Positions 32,686 through 40,947 of a stretch of 64,000 bases of DNA are shown here, piece by piece. The position numbers were made by a program, and so were the translations under genes. The stretch's first letter is position 1. Each line of letters opens with the position of its first letter. This stretch comes from Pilimelia columellifera. GTDB taxonomy: Bacteria; Actinomycetota; Actinomycetes; Mycobacteriales; Micromonosporaceae. The notes below the pieces were generated by a model. That model was not told the DNA's origin. It did not search any database and was given only the letters and a program-made list of their open reading frames with translations. The DNA lies in contig NZ_BAAARY010000009.1 of NCBI RefSeq assembly GCF_039532605.1, positions 62,001 through 126,000 on the forward strand. Reading direction: 5' to 3'.

Positions 32686-34053
32686 GTGACCACGTCCACG
32701 ACCCACGCCCCGCCCGGGCGCGCCCGGGCCACGGACGCCGTCTGGCTGCCGACCGGCGCGGCCCCGGTCGCCGTCGGGGGCTATGTCCTGTCCGGGGGTC
32801 TGTTCTACTACGGGACAGCCGGGCCCGCCGCGTACGGACCGGGCTCCGAGCCGGCCGTAATCGACCCCACCCTGCCCATCCGCCGGGTCTGGCTGGACCA
32901 GGAAACCCCAGCCGACCGGGCCCGCCCCCGCTACGGCGACCTCACCCCCGGCGCCCGTGCCGCCTACCTGGAGTGGCTGGCGGCCGGGCGGACCGGCCCG
33001 GCCCCGGTCGCGCACCTGTGGCTGTTCCTGGCCGGGCTGGAACGTCGGGTGCTGCACGACCTGGGCGGCGGGCCCGAAGGTCTGGCCGACTACGTCGCCA
33101 TCGCCGCCGAGGTCGCCCGCCTCCGACGGCAACACCGGCGCGCCGACGCGTTCGACGCCCAGGCGGCCGAGTTCACGGCGCTGCTCGCCGGCGTCATCGC
33201 GCTGGGAGACCCGGATCTGACGCCGCCCGACCCGCAGCCCGGTCACGCGTCCCCGCGGCTCGTCGCGGGCATCGGCCGTTATCTGGCCGCGGGACAGGCC
33301 GTCCCCTCCCGGTGGGCGTACGCGTGGCACGCCGCGTGCGCGCCGACCGTCCTGGACGAGGCTGACTTCGCCGACCGGTTCGCACGGAGTCAGCCCGACG
33401 GTCTGAGGCTGCCCACCCCGCCGCAGCCGCTGGTGTTCACCTACCGTCCGGTCAGCGCCGGCTTCGGCGAACGCACCGTCACACTGCGGACCCCGGTCCC
33501 GGACGTCCGTTCGCTGGACGCCGCGCTCGCGACGCCGTTCGGCGGCGACCTGTCGCCACGCGCGGCCGCGGCCGGTGCGCTGCTGCCGCTGATCGTGCTG
33601 GCAGGCGCCGACGACGAGCTGTTGGAGGTCGTCTGCCGGCACCTGTACGACGTGCACCACCTGACCGGGGCCGAACGCGTGACGGTGGACGCCTCGGTGC
33701 GGCGCCTGGGCGCCCAGGCCCCGGATCTCGGTGTGGTCCGGGACCGGTTCAGCGCCCTGCCGGTCGCGGATCAGGACGAGGTGGCCCGGCTGCTCATCGC
33801 CACCGCCAGCGTGGACGCCATCGTCGAGCCTGACCACGCGCAGCTGCTCGCGGCGGCCTTTGACGTGCTCGGGCCGGGCGAGCCCGACCTGTGGCGACGG
33901 CTACGGGCGTTGGAGGTGGTCGCGGTCGTCACCGAGGACGACCGGGTCGACACCACCGCGACGGTCCTGGACGAGGCGATGGTGGCCGAGGCGCTGGGGA
34001 GGGCCCCGACCACGGCGGCGACGGTGTCGGAGCTGCTCGCGCCCGAGGGATGA
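32686..34053 (+). CDS. TerB N-terminal-domain protein
   Basis: 455 residues. The N-terminal 130 match the TerB-N module: VWLPTGAAPVAVGGYVLSGG, LFYYGTAGPAAYG, IDPTLPIRR, then RAAYLEWLAAGR and LFLAGLERRVLHDLGGG. The middle is helical. The C-terminal third (about 340-450), with FDVLGPGEPDLWRRL, resembles TerB-C, acidic and helical. TerB-family proteins are linked to tellurite resistance, stress and phage defence as metal-sensing scaffolds; this arrangement has no proven function. Its start is GTG 28 bases after accD5, so it is probably co-transcribed. It interrupts the usual accD-accE order and converges with a kinase gene, leaving 4 bases between stops. Confidence 0.8.
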   Translation: MTTSTTHAPPGRARATDAVWLPTGAAPVAVGGYVLSGGLFYYGTAGPAAYGPGSEPAVIDPTLPIRRVWLDQETPADRARPRYGDLTPGARAAYLEWLAAGRTGPAPVAHLWLFLAGLERRVLHDLGGGPEGLADYVAIAAEVARLRRQHRRADAFDAQAAEFTALLAGVIALGDPDLTPPDPQPGHASPRLVAGIGRYLAAGQAVPSRWAYAWHAACAPTVLDEADFADRFARSQPDGLRLPTPPQPLVFTYRPVSAGFGERTVTLRTPVPDVRSLDAALATPFGGDLSPRAAAAGALLPLIVLAGADDELLEVVCRHLYDVHHLTGAERVTVDASVRRLGAQAPDLGVVRDRFSALPVADQDEVARLLIATASVDAIVEPDHAQLLAAAFDVLGPGEPDLWRRLRALEVVAVVTEDDRVDTTATVLDEAMVAEALGRAPTTAATVSELLAPEG

Positions 34054-34057
34054 CGGG

Positions 34058-36046
34058 CTATCGGACCTGGAACGAGTTCACGACGGCGTTGAAGTACGGC
34101 ACATTCGCCTTCCAGGTCCGCTCAGGGGTCAGCCAGAAGATCGAATGCCAGCTCCGTGGGCCGGTGACGATGCCCCGGTGGACGACGTGCAGCCGGGCGG
34201 CCTTGGTGTAGTTGAACTCCCAGTCCGCCGCCGGGCCGACGCGGTAGTCAACGGGTCGGATGGCGATCCGGTTGTACTGGCCGTAGCGGCCCCGGCGTTG
34301 CCGTTCCTGTTCCCGCAGCTCGGCGACCGGGTCTGACACGGCGCTGCGCATGTTCCCGATGCCGAGCAGCCGGTACTGGCCGGAGTTCTCCCGGAAGAAG
34401 AGCATCTGCCCGTCCCGCTGGACCCGCCAGCCAGCCGGCACGCCCACGGTGTACCCGTCGCCCTGGTACAGGCGCCAGCCGTTGGGAAGCTTCGCGGCGG
34501 TCGGGCCCGACGAGGGGGTGACGACCGGGGTCGGGGCAGCCGAGGGCGGGGCAGTCGGTGGAACGCCGCCCGGGGCGCCGGTGTCAGCCGGAGTGCCGCT
34601 CGGCGCCGTGGATGGCAGCCCACCGTTGGCGGCGGCCACCGGTCCAGCCGGTCGGTCTCCCGGCATGGCCATCGCCACGGTGGCCGCGACAGCGACCGCC
34701 GTGGCCGCGCCGCCGGCGAGCCACGCCGGCCGCTGCCGCAGGATGTCGAACGAGCCCCGCAACGAAGCGACGACCCGAGCGCGTCGACCCACCCGCGCGG
34801 GCGTGACGGCGGTCCCGGCCGCCAGGGCCGCCGGCGCGGCGACCGCCCGGTCCGGAACCGTGCGCCGCGGTGACGTCGAGGAAGCCGGGGGCGGCGTGCG
34901 ACCGCCCTTGCCGGTCCGACTGCCGTCGGACCCCTGCTTCGGCGCCTGAGGCGCCGTGGCGGGTCCGGCGTTCGGACGACCGCCGGCGTCGAGGACCGTG
35001 GTCGCGTCGACGCTCTCGACAGCGCCCCCGGGTAGCGCCGCGGTGGCGCCGGCCGCCGACACCTGGTCCGCGACGGGCGACTCGGCGCGGCCCGGGATGA
35101 CCGGCGCCCCGCCGGCACGCGGGGTCGGCGCCGAGGTGACGCCGTTGGCGAGCTGTCCGGTGGTCCGGTTGCGCTCGGGCTGGCCGCGGCGGGCGCCCGG
35201 CAGCAGGCTCAGGCTGGGACGGGCCCGCCGGCCGATCGCGCGCCGCAGGAGCCGCTCGGCCTCCTCGGCGTCGATCCGTTGCGCCGGGTCCTTGCGGAGC
35301 AGGCCGTTGAGCAGCGGCTTGAGCGGGCCGGCCCGGCGGGCCGGCGCGGGGGGCTCGGTGGCCAGCGCCGCGAGCGTGGCGATCGCCGACGGACGGGCGT
35401 ACGGCGGCTGCCCCTCGACGGCGGCGTAGAGCGTGGCGCCCAGCGACCACAGGTCGGCGGCGGGGCCGGCGGTGCCGTCGTGGGCGCGCTCCGGCGCGAT
35501 GTACGCCGGCGAGCCGAGGACCAGGCCGGTGCGGGTGACGACCGGATCGCCCGGGACGGTCGCGAGGCCGAAGTCGGTGAGGACGACGCGGCCGTCGTGG
35601 CCGAGCAGCACGTTGCCGGGTTTGACGTCCCGGTGCACGACGCCGGCACGGTGGGCGGCCCGGAGCGCGGCGAGCATTCCCGCGCCGATCTCGGCGGCCT
35701 GGTCGGTAGACATCGGACCGTCCTGGGCGATGACCTCCTGGAGGGACCGGGACGCGACATGCTCCATCACGATCCACGGATCGCCGTCGGTGCGGAGAAT
35801 GTCGAAGATCCGAACCACGTTGGGGTGGTTGAATCTGGCGATGGCGCGGGCCTCGCGCAGCGTCCGTTCGCGCATCTCCTGACGCTCGTCCGGGGTCAGG
35901 CCACCAGGCGGAATGAGCTCCTTGATCGCGACGTCGCGGTGCAGGAGCTCATCGCGGGCCATCCAGACTCTGCCCATGCCGCCTTGACCGAGCGGCTCGA
36001 CGAGGCGGTACCGATCGGCGATCAACTGGGACTGCGCAGGGGACAT
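34058..36046 (-). CDS. Receptor-type serine/threonine protein kinase
   Basis: 662 residues. The kinase domain (about 12-275) has the Gly loop LGQGGMGRVW, VAIKELIPP with the ATP Lys, HRDVKPGNVLLG with the catalytic Asp, and LTDFGLATV. A disordered Pro/Ala-rich juxtamembrane region follows, then one membrane helix (GGAATAVAVAATVAMAM near 480-500). The extracytoplasmic domain of about 140 residues starts at LPNGWRLYQGDGYTVGVPAGW. This outer domain resembles that of the second kinase at 49 kb. I chose the ATG at 36046; the open frame extends 35 codons upstream without similarity. The ligand is unknown. It is divergent from accE. Confidence 0.9.
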   Translation of the reverse strand: MSPAQSQLIADRYRLVEPLGQGGMGRVWMARDELLHRDVAIKELIPPGGLTPDERQEMRERTLREARAIARFNHPNVVRIFDILRTDGDPWIVMEHVASRSLQEVIAQDGPMSTDQAAEIGAGMLAALRAAHRAGVVHRDVKPGNVLLGHDGRVVLTDFGLATVPGDPVVTRTGLVLGSPAYIAPERAHDGTAGPAADLWSLGATLYAAVEGQPPYARPSAIATLAALATEPPAPARRAGPLKPLLNGLLRKDPAQRIDAEEAERLLRRAIGRRARPSLSLLPGARRGQPERNRTTGQLANGVTSAPTPRAGGAPVIPGRAESPVADQVSAAGATAALPGGAVESVDATTVLDAGGRPNAGPATAPQAPKQGSDGSRTGKGGRTPPPASSTSPRRTVPDRAVAAPAALAAGTAVTPARVGRRARVVASLRGSFDILRQRPAWLAGGAATAVAVAATVAMAMPGDRPAGPVAAANGGLPSTAPSGTPADTGAPGGVPPTAPPSAAPTPVVTPSSGPTAAKLPNGWRLYQGDGYTVGVPAGWRVQRDGQMLFFRENSGQYRLLGIGNMRSAVSDPVAELREQERQRRGRYGQYNRIAIRPVDYRVGPAADWEFNYTKAARLHVVHRGIVTGPRSWHSIFWLTPERTWKANVPYFNAVVNSFQVR

Positions 36047-36130
36047 CACGATGACCGTACCCGCCCGCGGCGTTTCCGGCTTCCCCGGGCGTCCATGATC
36101 CACCTTGTCGTGGGCCGTATTCTTGTCGAC

Positions 36131-36382
36131 ATGGCAATGCCCGTCCCTCATGCGCCAGCGACAGCGGCCGCACAGCCCTCGATCATCGTCGGCGGCAATC
36201 CGACCACGGTCGAGCTTGCTGCTGTGGTCACCATCATGACCAGGCGATGCCAGCCTACGCTAGAACAAACCATAAAGGACGAATCGGGCTGGCGCACCCT
36301 CGCCCGGCCAGGCGCCCGGTCAGCCGGGTTGCCGGCCCGACACGGCGCTCACGCCTGGCGGCGGTCTTCCTACCCACAGTGA
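36131..36382 (+). CDS. accE: Acyl-CoA carboxylase epsilon subunit
   Basis: 83 residues, hidden in a longer open frame. SIIVGGNPTTVELAAVVTIM and the C-terminal AWRRSSYPQ are the two marks of AccE subunits (G-N-P-T-x-x-E-L-A-A, then A-W-R-x-S). These stabilise the AccA3-AccD5 holoenzyme and raise activity in actinobacteria. The ATG at 36131 lies seven bases after TATTCT and has no Shine-Dalgarno, so a leaderless transcript is likely. The gene precedes maf, as in M. tuberculosis, but is parted from accD5 by two inserted genes. Confidence 0.82.
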   Translation: MAMPVPHAPATAAAQPSIIVGGNPTTVELAAVVTIMTRRCQPTLEQTIKDESGWRTLARPGARSAGLPARHGAHAWRRSSYPQ

Positions 36383-36516
36383 ACGCCACCGCTGACAGAG
36401 CCGGTCTGTCGGCAACGGCCGCCCCGAAGAAACACCCGTCCGGGGGTGACTCGGCAGTGGGCGCGGCCCCGCCCGCGGCCGATCCCCGGGGCAGCCCGGC
36501 GCGCGCTGCCACCAGG

Positions 36517-36522
36517 TAACTT
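36517..36522 (+). promoter_or_regulatory. Leaderless promoter -10 (TAACTT)
   Basis: TAACTT followed by ACCGGC and the maf GTG at 36529. Confidence 0.5.
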
Positions 36523-36528
36523 ACCGGC

Positions 36529-37167
36529 GTGACCAACTCCTCCCCCGTTCTCGTTCTCGCCTCCGCCAGCCCGGCCCGGCATCGTCTGCTCGCCGAGGCG
36601 GGAATCGACGTCGAGGTCATCGTCAGCGGAGTCGACGAATCGACCGTCCCCGACACCGACCCGGTCAGCGTCTCCGGCGAGCTGGCCCGGCTGAAAGCCG
36701 CCGCCGTCACCGACCGGCTACGCGCCGAGGGCCGCGCCGACGGCCCCGGGCGCACCCTGGTGCTCGGTTGCGACTCGGTCCTCGACTTCGACGGCGCGAT
36801 CCTCGGCAAGCCACGCGACGCCGCCGAGGCGACCGAGCGGTGGCGTCGGATGCGCGGCCGGTCCGGCGTCCTGCACACCGGGCACAGCCTCGTCGACCTC
36901 GCCAGCGGCCGGGTCGTCACCGAGGTCGCCGGCACCACCGTCTTCTTCGCCGACGTCACCGACGCCGAGATCGACGCCTACGTGGCCACCGGAGAGCCCC
37001 TGCACGTGGCGGGATCGTTCACCATCGACGGCCTGGCCAGCCCCTTCATCGAACGGATTGACGGGGACCACGGCACCGTCGTCGGACTGTCGATGCCGTT
37101 GCTGCGGAAGATGCTGGCTGAGCTGGGGACGCCGGTGACCGCGCTGTGGCGTCAGGCAGGCCGATAG
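36529..37167 (+). CDS. maf: Maf-family nucleoside triphosphate pyrophosphatase
   Basis: 212 residues. Maf proteins hydrolyse dTTP/UTP or modified nucleotides to monophosphates. Signatures: VLASASPARHRLLAEAGID at the N terminus, VLGCDSVLDFDGAILGKP with the catalytic acid, and VAGSFTIDGLASPFIERI replacing the usual A-G-x-Y-x-I-Q-G motif. Reading F-T-I-D-G instead of Y-x-I-Q-G places it in the actinobacterial branch. The GTG start is six bases after TAACTT. It lies between accE and accA3, conserved with mycobacteria. Confidence 0.93.
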   Translation: MTNSSPVLVLASASPARHRLLAEAGIDVEVIVSGVDESTVPDTDPVSVSGELARLKAAAVTDRLRAEGRADGPGRTLVLGCDSVLDFDGAILGKPRDAAEATERWRRMRGRSGVLHTGHSLVDLASGRVVTEVAGTTVFFADVTDAEIDAYVATGEPLHVAGSFTIDGLASPFIERIDGDHGTVVGLSMPLLRKMLAELGTPVTALWRQAGR

Positions 37168-37204
37168 ACTCGCCCGGCTGATCCATCTGGGGAGGGAGCC
37201 TGAC

Positions 37205-38953
37205 GTGCGCAAGGTCCTGATCGCCAACCGCGGCGAGATCGCCGTCCGGGTCGTACGCGCCTGTCGCGACGCCCGCCTGGCCAGCGTCGCCGTGTACGCC
37301 GACAGCGACCGCGACGCCCTACACGTCACGCTCGCCGACGAGGCGTACGCGCTCGGCGGCGACACCGCCGCCGCCACCTACCTGGTGATCGACAAGCTGC
37401 TGGACGTGGCGAAGCGAGCCGGCGCCGACGGCGTCCACCCCGGATACGGGTTCCTCTCCGAGAACGCCGACTTCGCGCAGGCCGTCATCGACGCCGGGCT
37501 GGTGTGGATCGGCCCCACCCCGCAGGCGATCCGGGACCTGGGTGACAAGGTCACCGCCCGGCACATCGCCCAGCGCGCCGGCGCCCCGCTGGTGCCCGGC
37601 ACCCCGGACCCGGTGGCCGGACCCGACGAGGTGGTGGCGTTCGCCCACGAGCACGGGCTGCCAGTGGCGATCAAGGCGGCGTTCGGCGGCGGCGGCCGGG
37701 GCCTCAAGGTAGCCCGCACGATGGAGGAGATCCCCGAGCTGTTCGCCTCGGCGACCCGCGAGGCGGTCGCCGCGTTCGGCCGCGGCGAGTGCTTCGTCGA
37801 GCGGTACCTGGACCAGCCCCGGCATGTCGAGGCGCAGGTCCTGGCCGACCAGCACGGCAACGTCATCGTCGCCGGCACCCGCGACTGCTCGTTGCAGCGT
37901 CGGCACCAGAAGCTCGTCGAGGAAGCTCCGGCGCCGTTCCTTACCGACCAGCAGCGGGCGGCCATCCACGAGTCGGCGAAGGCGATCTGCCGGGAGGCCG
38001 GCTACCACGGGGCCGGCACCGTCGAGTACCTCGTCGGCAAGGACGGGACGATCTCGTTCCTGGAGGTCAACACCCGGCTCCAGGTGGAGCACCCGGTCAC
38101 CGAGGAGACTTCCGGCATCGACCTGGTGCGGGAGCAGTTCCGGATCGCGGCTGGCGAGCCGCTGCGGCACACCGAGGACCCGACCCCGCGCGGGCACTCG
38201 ATCGAGTTCCGGATCAACGGCGAGGACCCCGGACGCGGCTTCCTGCCCGCGCCGGGAACGGTGACCGCGCTACGCCTGCCCGAAGGTCCGGGCGTGCGGG
38301 TCGACACCGGCATCGGCGCCGGCGCGGTGATCGGCGGCAACTTCGACTCGCTGCTGGCCAAGGTCATCATCACCGGCGAGACGCGCGCCGAGGCGCTGGA
38401 GCGGGCGCGCCGGGCGCTGGACGAAATGGTGATCGAGGGGATGGCCACGGCGCTGCCGTTCCACCGGCTCATCGTGCGCGATGAGGCGTTCACCGCCGGG
38501 CCGTTCCGGGTGCACACCCGCTGGATCGAGACCGAATGGGACAACACCGTCCCGCCGTTCGTCGGCGCCGCCGACGTCGCCGTGGCGGACGGGCCACGCG
38601 AGAGCGTCGTTGTCGAGGTCGACGGCAAGCGGCTCGCGGTGAGCCTGCCGGCCGGCTTCGGCGCGGCCAGCGGGCCTGCGGCCCGGCCGTCGGCGCCCAA
38701 ACGCCGGGCGGCCGGGAGGAAGGCCGCCAGCGGCGCCGGGGGCGACGACCTGACCTCGCCGATGCAGGGCACCATTGTCAAGATCGCTGTCGCGGACGGC
38801 GACGAGGTCGCCGTCGGCGACCTCGTCGTGGTGCTGGAGGCGATGAAGATGGAGCAGCCCATCAACGCCCACAAGGCAGGCACGGTCAGCGGACTGTCCG
38901 CGGCGGTCGGGGACACCGTCACCGCCGGCGCCGTCATCGCCAGCATCCGCTGA
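37205..38953 (+). CDS. accA3: Biotin carboxylase / biotin carrier (alpha) subunit of acyl-CoA carboxylase
   Basis: 582 residues. The biotin carboxylase part (about 1-450) starts VLIANRGEIAVRVVRACRDA and has AAFGGGGRGLKVARTMEE for ATP binding, ECFVERYLDQPRHVEAQV, and EVNTRLQVEHPVTE. The C-terminal carrier domain (about 510-582) has VVLEAMKMEQPINAHKAG with the biotinylated Lys. It carboxylates biotin with bicarbonate and ATP and hands CO2 to AccD subunits. GGGAGGGAG lies just upstream of the GTG start. BirA modifies it. The complex supplies malonyl- and methylmalonyl-CoA for fatty acids and polyketides. Confidence 0.96.
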   Translation: MRKVLIANRGEIAVRVVRACRDARLASVAVYADSDRDALHVTLADEAYALGGDTAAATYLVIDKLLDVAKRAGADGVHPGYGFLSENADFAQAVIDAGLVWIGPTPQAIRDLGDKVTARHIAQRAGAPLVPGTPDPVAGPDEVVAFAHEHGLPVAIKAAFGGGGRGLKVARTMEEIPELFASATREAVAAFGRGECFVERYLDQPRHVEAQVLADQHGNVIVAGTRDCSLQRRHQKLVEEAPAPFLTDQQRAAIHESAKAICREAGYHGAGTVEYLVGKDGTISFLEVNTRLQVEHPVTEETSGIDLVREQFRIAAGEPLRHTEDPTPRGHSIEFRINGEDPGRGFLPAPGTVTALRLPEGPGVRVDTGIGAGAVIGGNFDSLLAKVIITGETRAEALERARRALDEMVIEGMATALPFHRLIVRDEAFTAGPFRVHTRWIETEWDNTVPPFVGAADVAVADGPRESVVVEVDGKRLAVSLPAGFGAASGPAARPSAPKRRAAGRKAASGAGGDDLTSPMQGTIVKIAVADGDEVAVGDLVVVLEAMKMEQPINAHKAGTVSGLSAAVGDTVTAGAVIASIR

Positions 38954-38957
38954 CTCC

Positions 38958-39383
38958 GTGACGCAGACGTACGGTGGCGACCAGAGGTTGGCAGGCGGCG
39001 ACCGGGCGGCCCAACCATGCCCCTGCGGCCTCGGCGAGCCGTACGGCCGGTGCTGCGGGCGCTACCACACCGGCGAGGACGCGCCGACTGCCGAGGCGCT
39101 GATGCGGTCGCGCTACAGCGCGTTCGCCGTCGGCGACGTCGCCTACCTCCGACGCACCTGGCACCCGCGGACCCGTCCGCGAAACCTGGATCTGGACCCC
39201 GGACAGCGCTGGTCCGGCCTGGAGATCGTCGGTGGCGCCGGCGGCGGGCTCTTCGACACCGACGCGACGGTGGAGTTCCGGGCGCGCTACCGCGACGACG
39301 CCGGTCGGGGCGAACTGCGGGAGAACAGCCGCTTCGTCAGGCTCGACGGTCAGTGGCGCTATCTGGACGGCACGGGACACTGA
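38958..39383 (+). CDS. YchJ/UPF0225-family protein with SEC-C motif
   Basis: 141 residues. The N-terminal SEC-C zinc motif CPCGLGEPYGRCCGRYHTGE is followed by APTAEALMRSRYSAFAVGD and an NTF2-like domain ending SRFVRLDGQWRYLDG. This is the UPF0225/YchJ family, common in actinobacteria; function unknown, possibly metal- or RNA-related. It starts 5 bases after the accA3 stop at a GTG, so it is probably co-transcribed. The length is normal for the family. Confidence 0.88.
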   Translation: MTQTYGGDQRLAGGDRAAQPCPCGLGEPYGRCCGRYHTGEDAPTAEALMRSRYSAFAVGDVAYLRRTWHPRTRPRNLDLDPGQRWSGLEIVGGAGGGLFDTDATVEFRARYRDDAGRGELRENSRFVRLDGQWRYLDGTGH

Positions 39384-39474
39384 CCACCGGGCCCGGCGCC
39401 GGCCAGGACCCCCGCGGCGGCATCCCGAACCCGTTCAGGCTGACCGCCACGCCGCGAACGGCGATGATCGGGAG

Positions 39475-40914
39475 ATGCGGTTCCTCAACGATCTCGCCCC
39501 CGCCCACGACCTGACCTACAGCGACGTCTTCATGACGCCCAGCCGTTCAGCCGTGTCGTCACGGCTCGACGTCGACCTGCGCTCCGACGACGGCGCCGGC
39601 ACCACCATCCCGATCGTCGTCGCCAATATGACCTCGGTGTCCGGCCGCCGGATGGCCGAGACCGTCGCCCGACGCGGCGCGGTGGCGGTGCTCCCCCAGG
39701 ACATCCCCATCGACGTCGTCACCGAGGTCGTCGGCTGGGTGAAGCGTCGGCACCTGGTGCACGACACCCCGATCACGCTGACCCGTACCGAGACGGTCGG
39801 CACCGCCGCCCATCTGCTCACCAAGCGCGCCCACCGGGCGGTGATCGTGGTCGACGACAAGCATCGGCCGGTGGGCGTGGTGACCGAGGCCGACTGCCAG
39901 GGCGTCGACCGGTTCACGCAGGTCGGCCAGGTCATGTCGACGGACCTGCTCACCATCGCCGTCGACACCGATCCGGCCGGCGCGTACGCCCGGCTGGCCG
40001 ACGGACGGCACCGGCTCGCGCCGGTGGTCGACGGGCTCGGCGTCCTGGTGGGCATCCTCACCCGCGCCGGCGCGCTGCGGGCCACCCTGTACCAGCCGGC
40101 CACCGACGACCGCGGACGGCTACGGATCGCCGCCGCGATGGGCATCAACGGCGACGTGGCCAACCGGGCCGCCGCGCTGCTGTCGGCCGGCGTCGACACT
40201 CTTGTCATCGACACCGCCCACGGTCACCAGGAGCGGATGCTCACCGTGCTGGAGCAGGTCCGGGCGTTGGGCCCGGCGGCGCCGGTGGTGGCGGGCAACG
40301 TGGTGACGGCCGGGGGCGTCCGGGACCTGGTGGCCGCCGGCGCCGACATCGTCAAAGTGGGGGTTGGTCCGGGGGCGATGTGCACCACCCGGATGATGAC
40401 CGGGGTGGGCCGGCCGCAGTTCTCCACGGTGCTGGAGTGCGCGGCGGCGGCCCGGGCGCTGGGGGCGCACGTGTGGGCCGACGGCGGGGTGCGGCACCCA
40501 CGCGACGTGGCGTTGGCGCTGGCCGCCGGGGCGTCCAATGTCATGGTGGGCTCCTGGTTCGCCGGCACCTACGAATCCCCCGGCGACATCTACACCGACG
40601 CCGACGGTCGGCGGTACAAGGAGAGCTTCGGGATGGCCTCCGCCCGCGCGGTGAGCGCCCGGACCGCCGAGGACAGCCTGTACGAGCGGGCCCGTAAGGC
40701 GGTCTTCGAGGAGGGCATCTCCAGCGCCCGGATGCACCTGGACCCGCAGCGACCCGGGGTCGAGGACCTGCTGGACGTCATCGTCGCCGGGCTGCGCAGC
40801 GCCTGCGCGTACGCGGGCGCGTCGACGCTGGCCGAGCTGCGCGAACGTGCGGTGATCGGGGTGCAGAGCGCCGCCGGCTACGCCGAGGGCAAACCGCTTC
40901 CGGCCGGCTGGTGA
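39475..40914 (+). CDS. guaB1: GuaB1-type IMP dehydrogenase-related protein / GMP reductase
   Basis: 479 residues. A TIM barrel is split by a CBS-domain pair (about 95-210, with VIVVDDKHRPVGVVTEADC). The catalytic loop VKVGVGPGAMCTTRMMTGVG holds the reactive Cys, and TAHGHQERMLTV and VWADGGVRHPRDVALALAAG line the site. Actinobacterial GuaB1 proteins are often annotated as IMP dehydrogenase, but mycobacterial members work as GMP reductases. I chose the ATG at 39475 because the family begins there; the open frame extends 81 codons upstream through the previous gene. GATGAT six bases before it suggests another leaderless start. Confidence 0.9.
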   Translation: MRFLNDLAPAHDLTYSDVFMTPSRSAVSSRLDVDLRSDDGAGTTIPIVVANMTSVSGRRMAETVARRGAVAVLPQDIPIDVVTEVVGWVKRRHLVHDTPITLTRTETVGTAAHLLTKRAHRAVIVVDDKHRPVGVVTEADCQGVDRFTQVGQVMSTDLLTIAVDTDPAGAYARLADGRHRLAPVVDGLGVLVGILTRAGALRATLYQPATDDRGRLRIAAAMGINGDVANRAAALLSAGVDTLVIDTAHGHQERMLTVLEQVRALGPAAPVVAGNVVTAGGVRDLVAAGADIVKVGVGPGAMCTTRMMTGVGRPQFSTVLECAAAARALGAHVWADGGVRHPRDVALALAAGASNVMVGSWFAGTYESPGDIYTDADGRRYKESFGMASARAVSARTAEDSLYERARKAVFEEGISSARMHLDPQRPGVEDLLDVIVAGLRSACAYAGASTLAELRERAVIGVQSAAGYAEGKPLPAGW

Positions 40915-40947
40915 CCGGCGGGGCGCCCGCGCCGACCGTCGGGGCGA

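Noticed and set aside
32658..36130. Absence of the AccE epsilon subunit after accD5
   Set aside because: At first the subunit seemed missing, but a short AccE (83 residues) is encoded at 36131-36382 within a longer open frame, just before maf.
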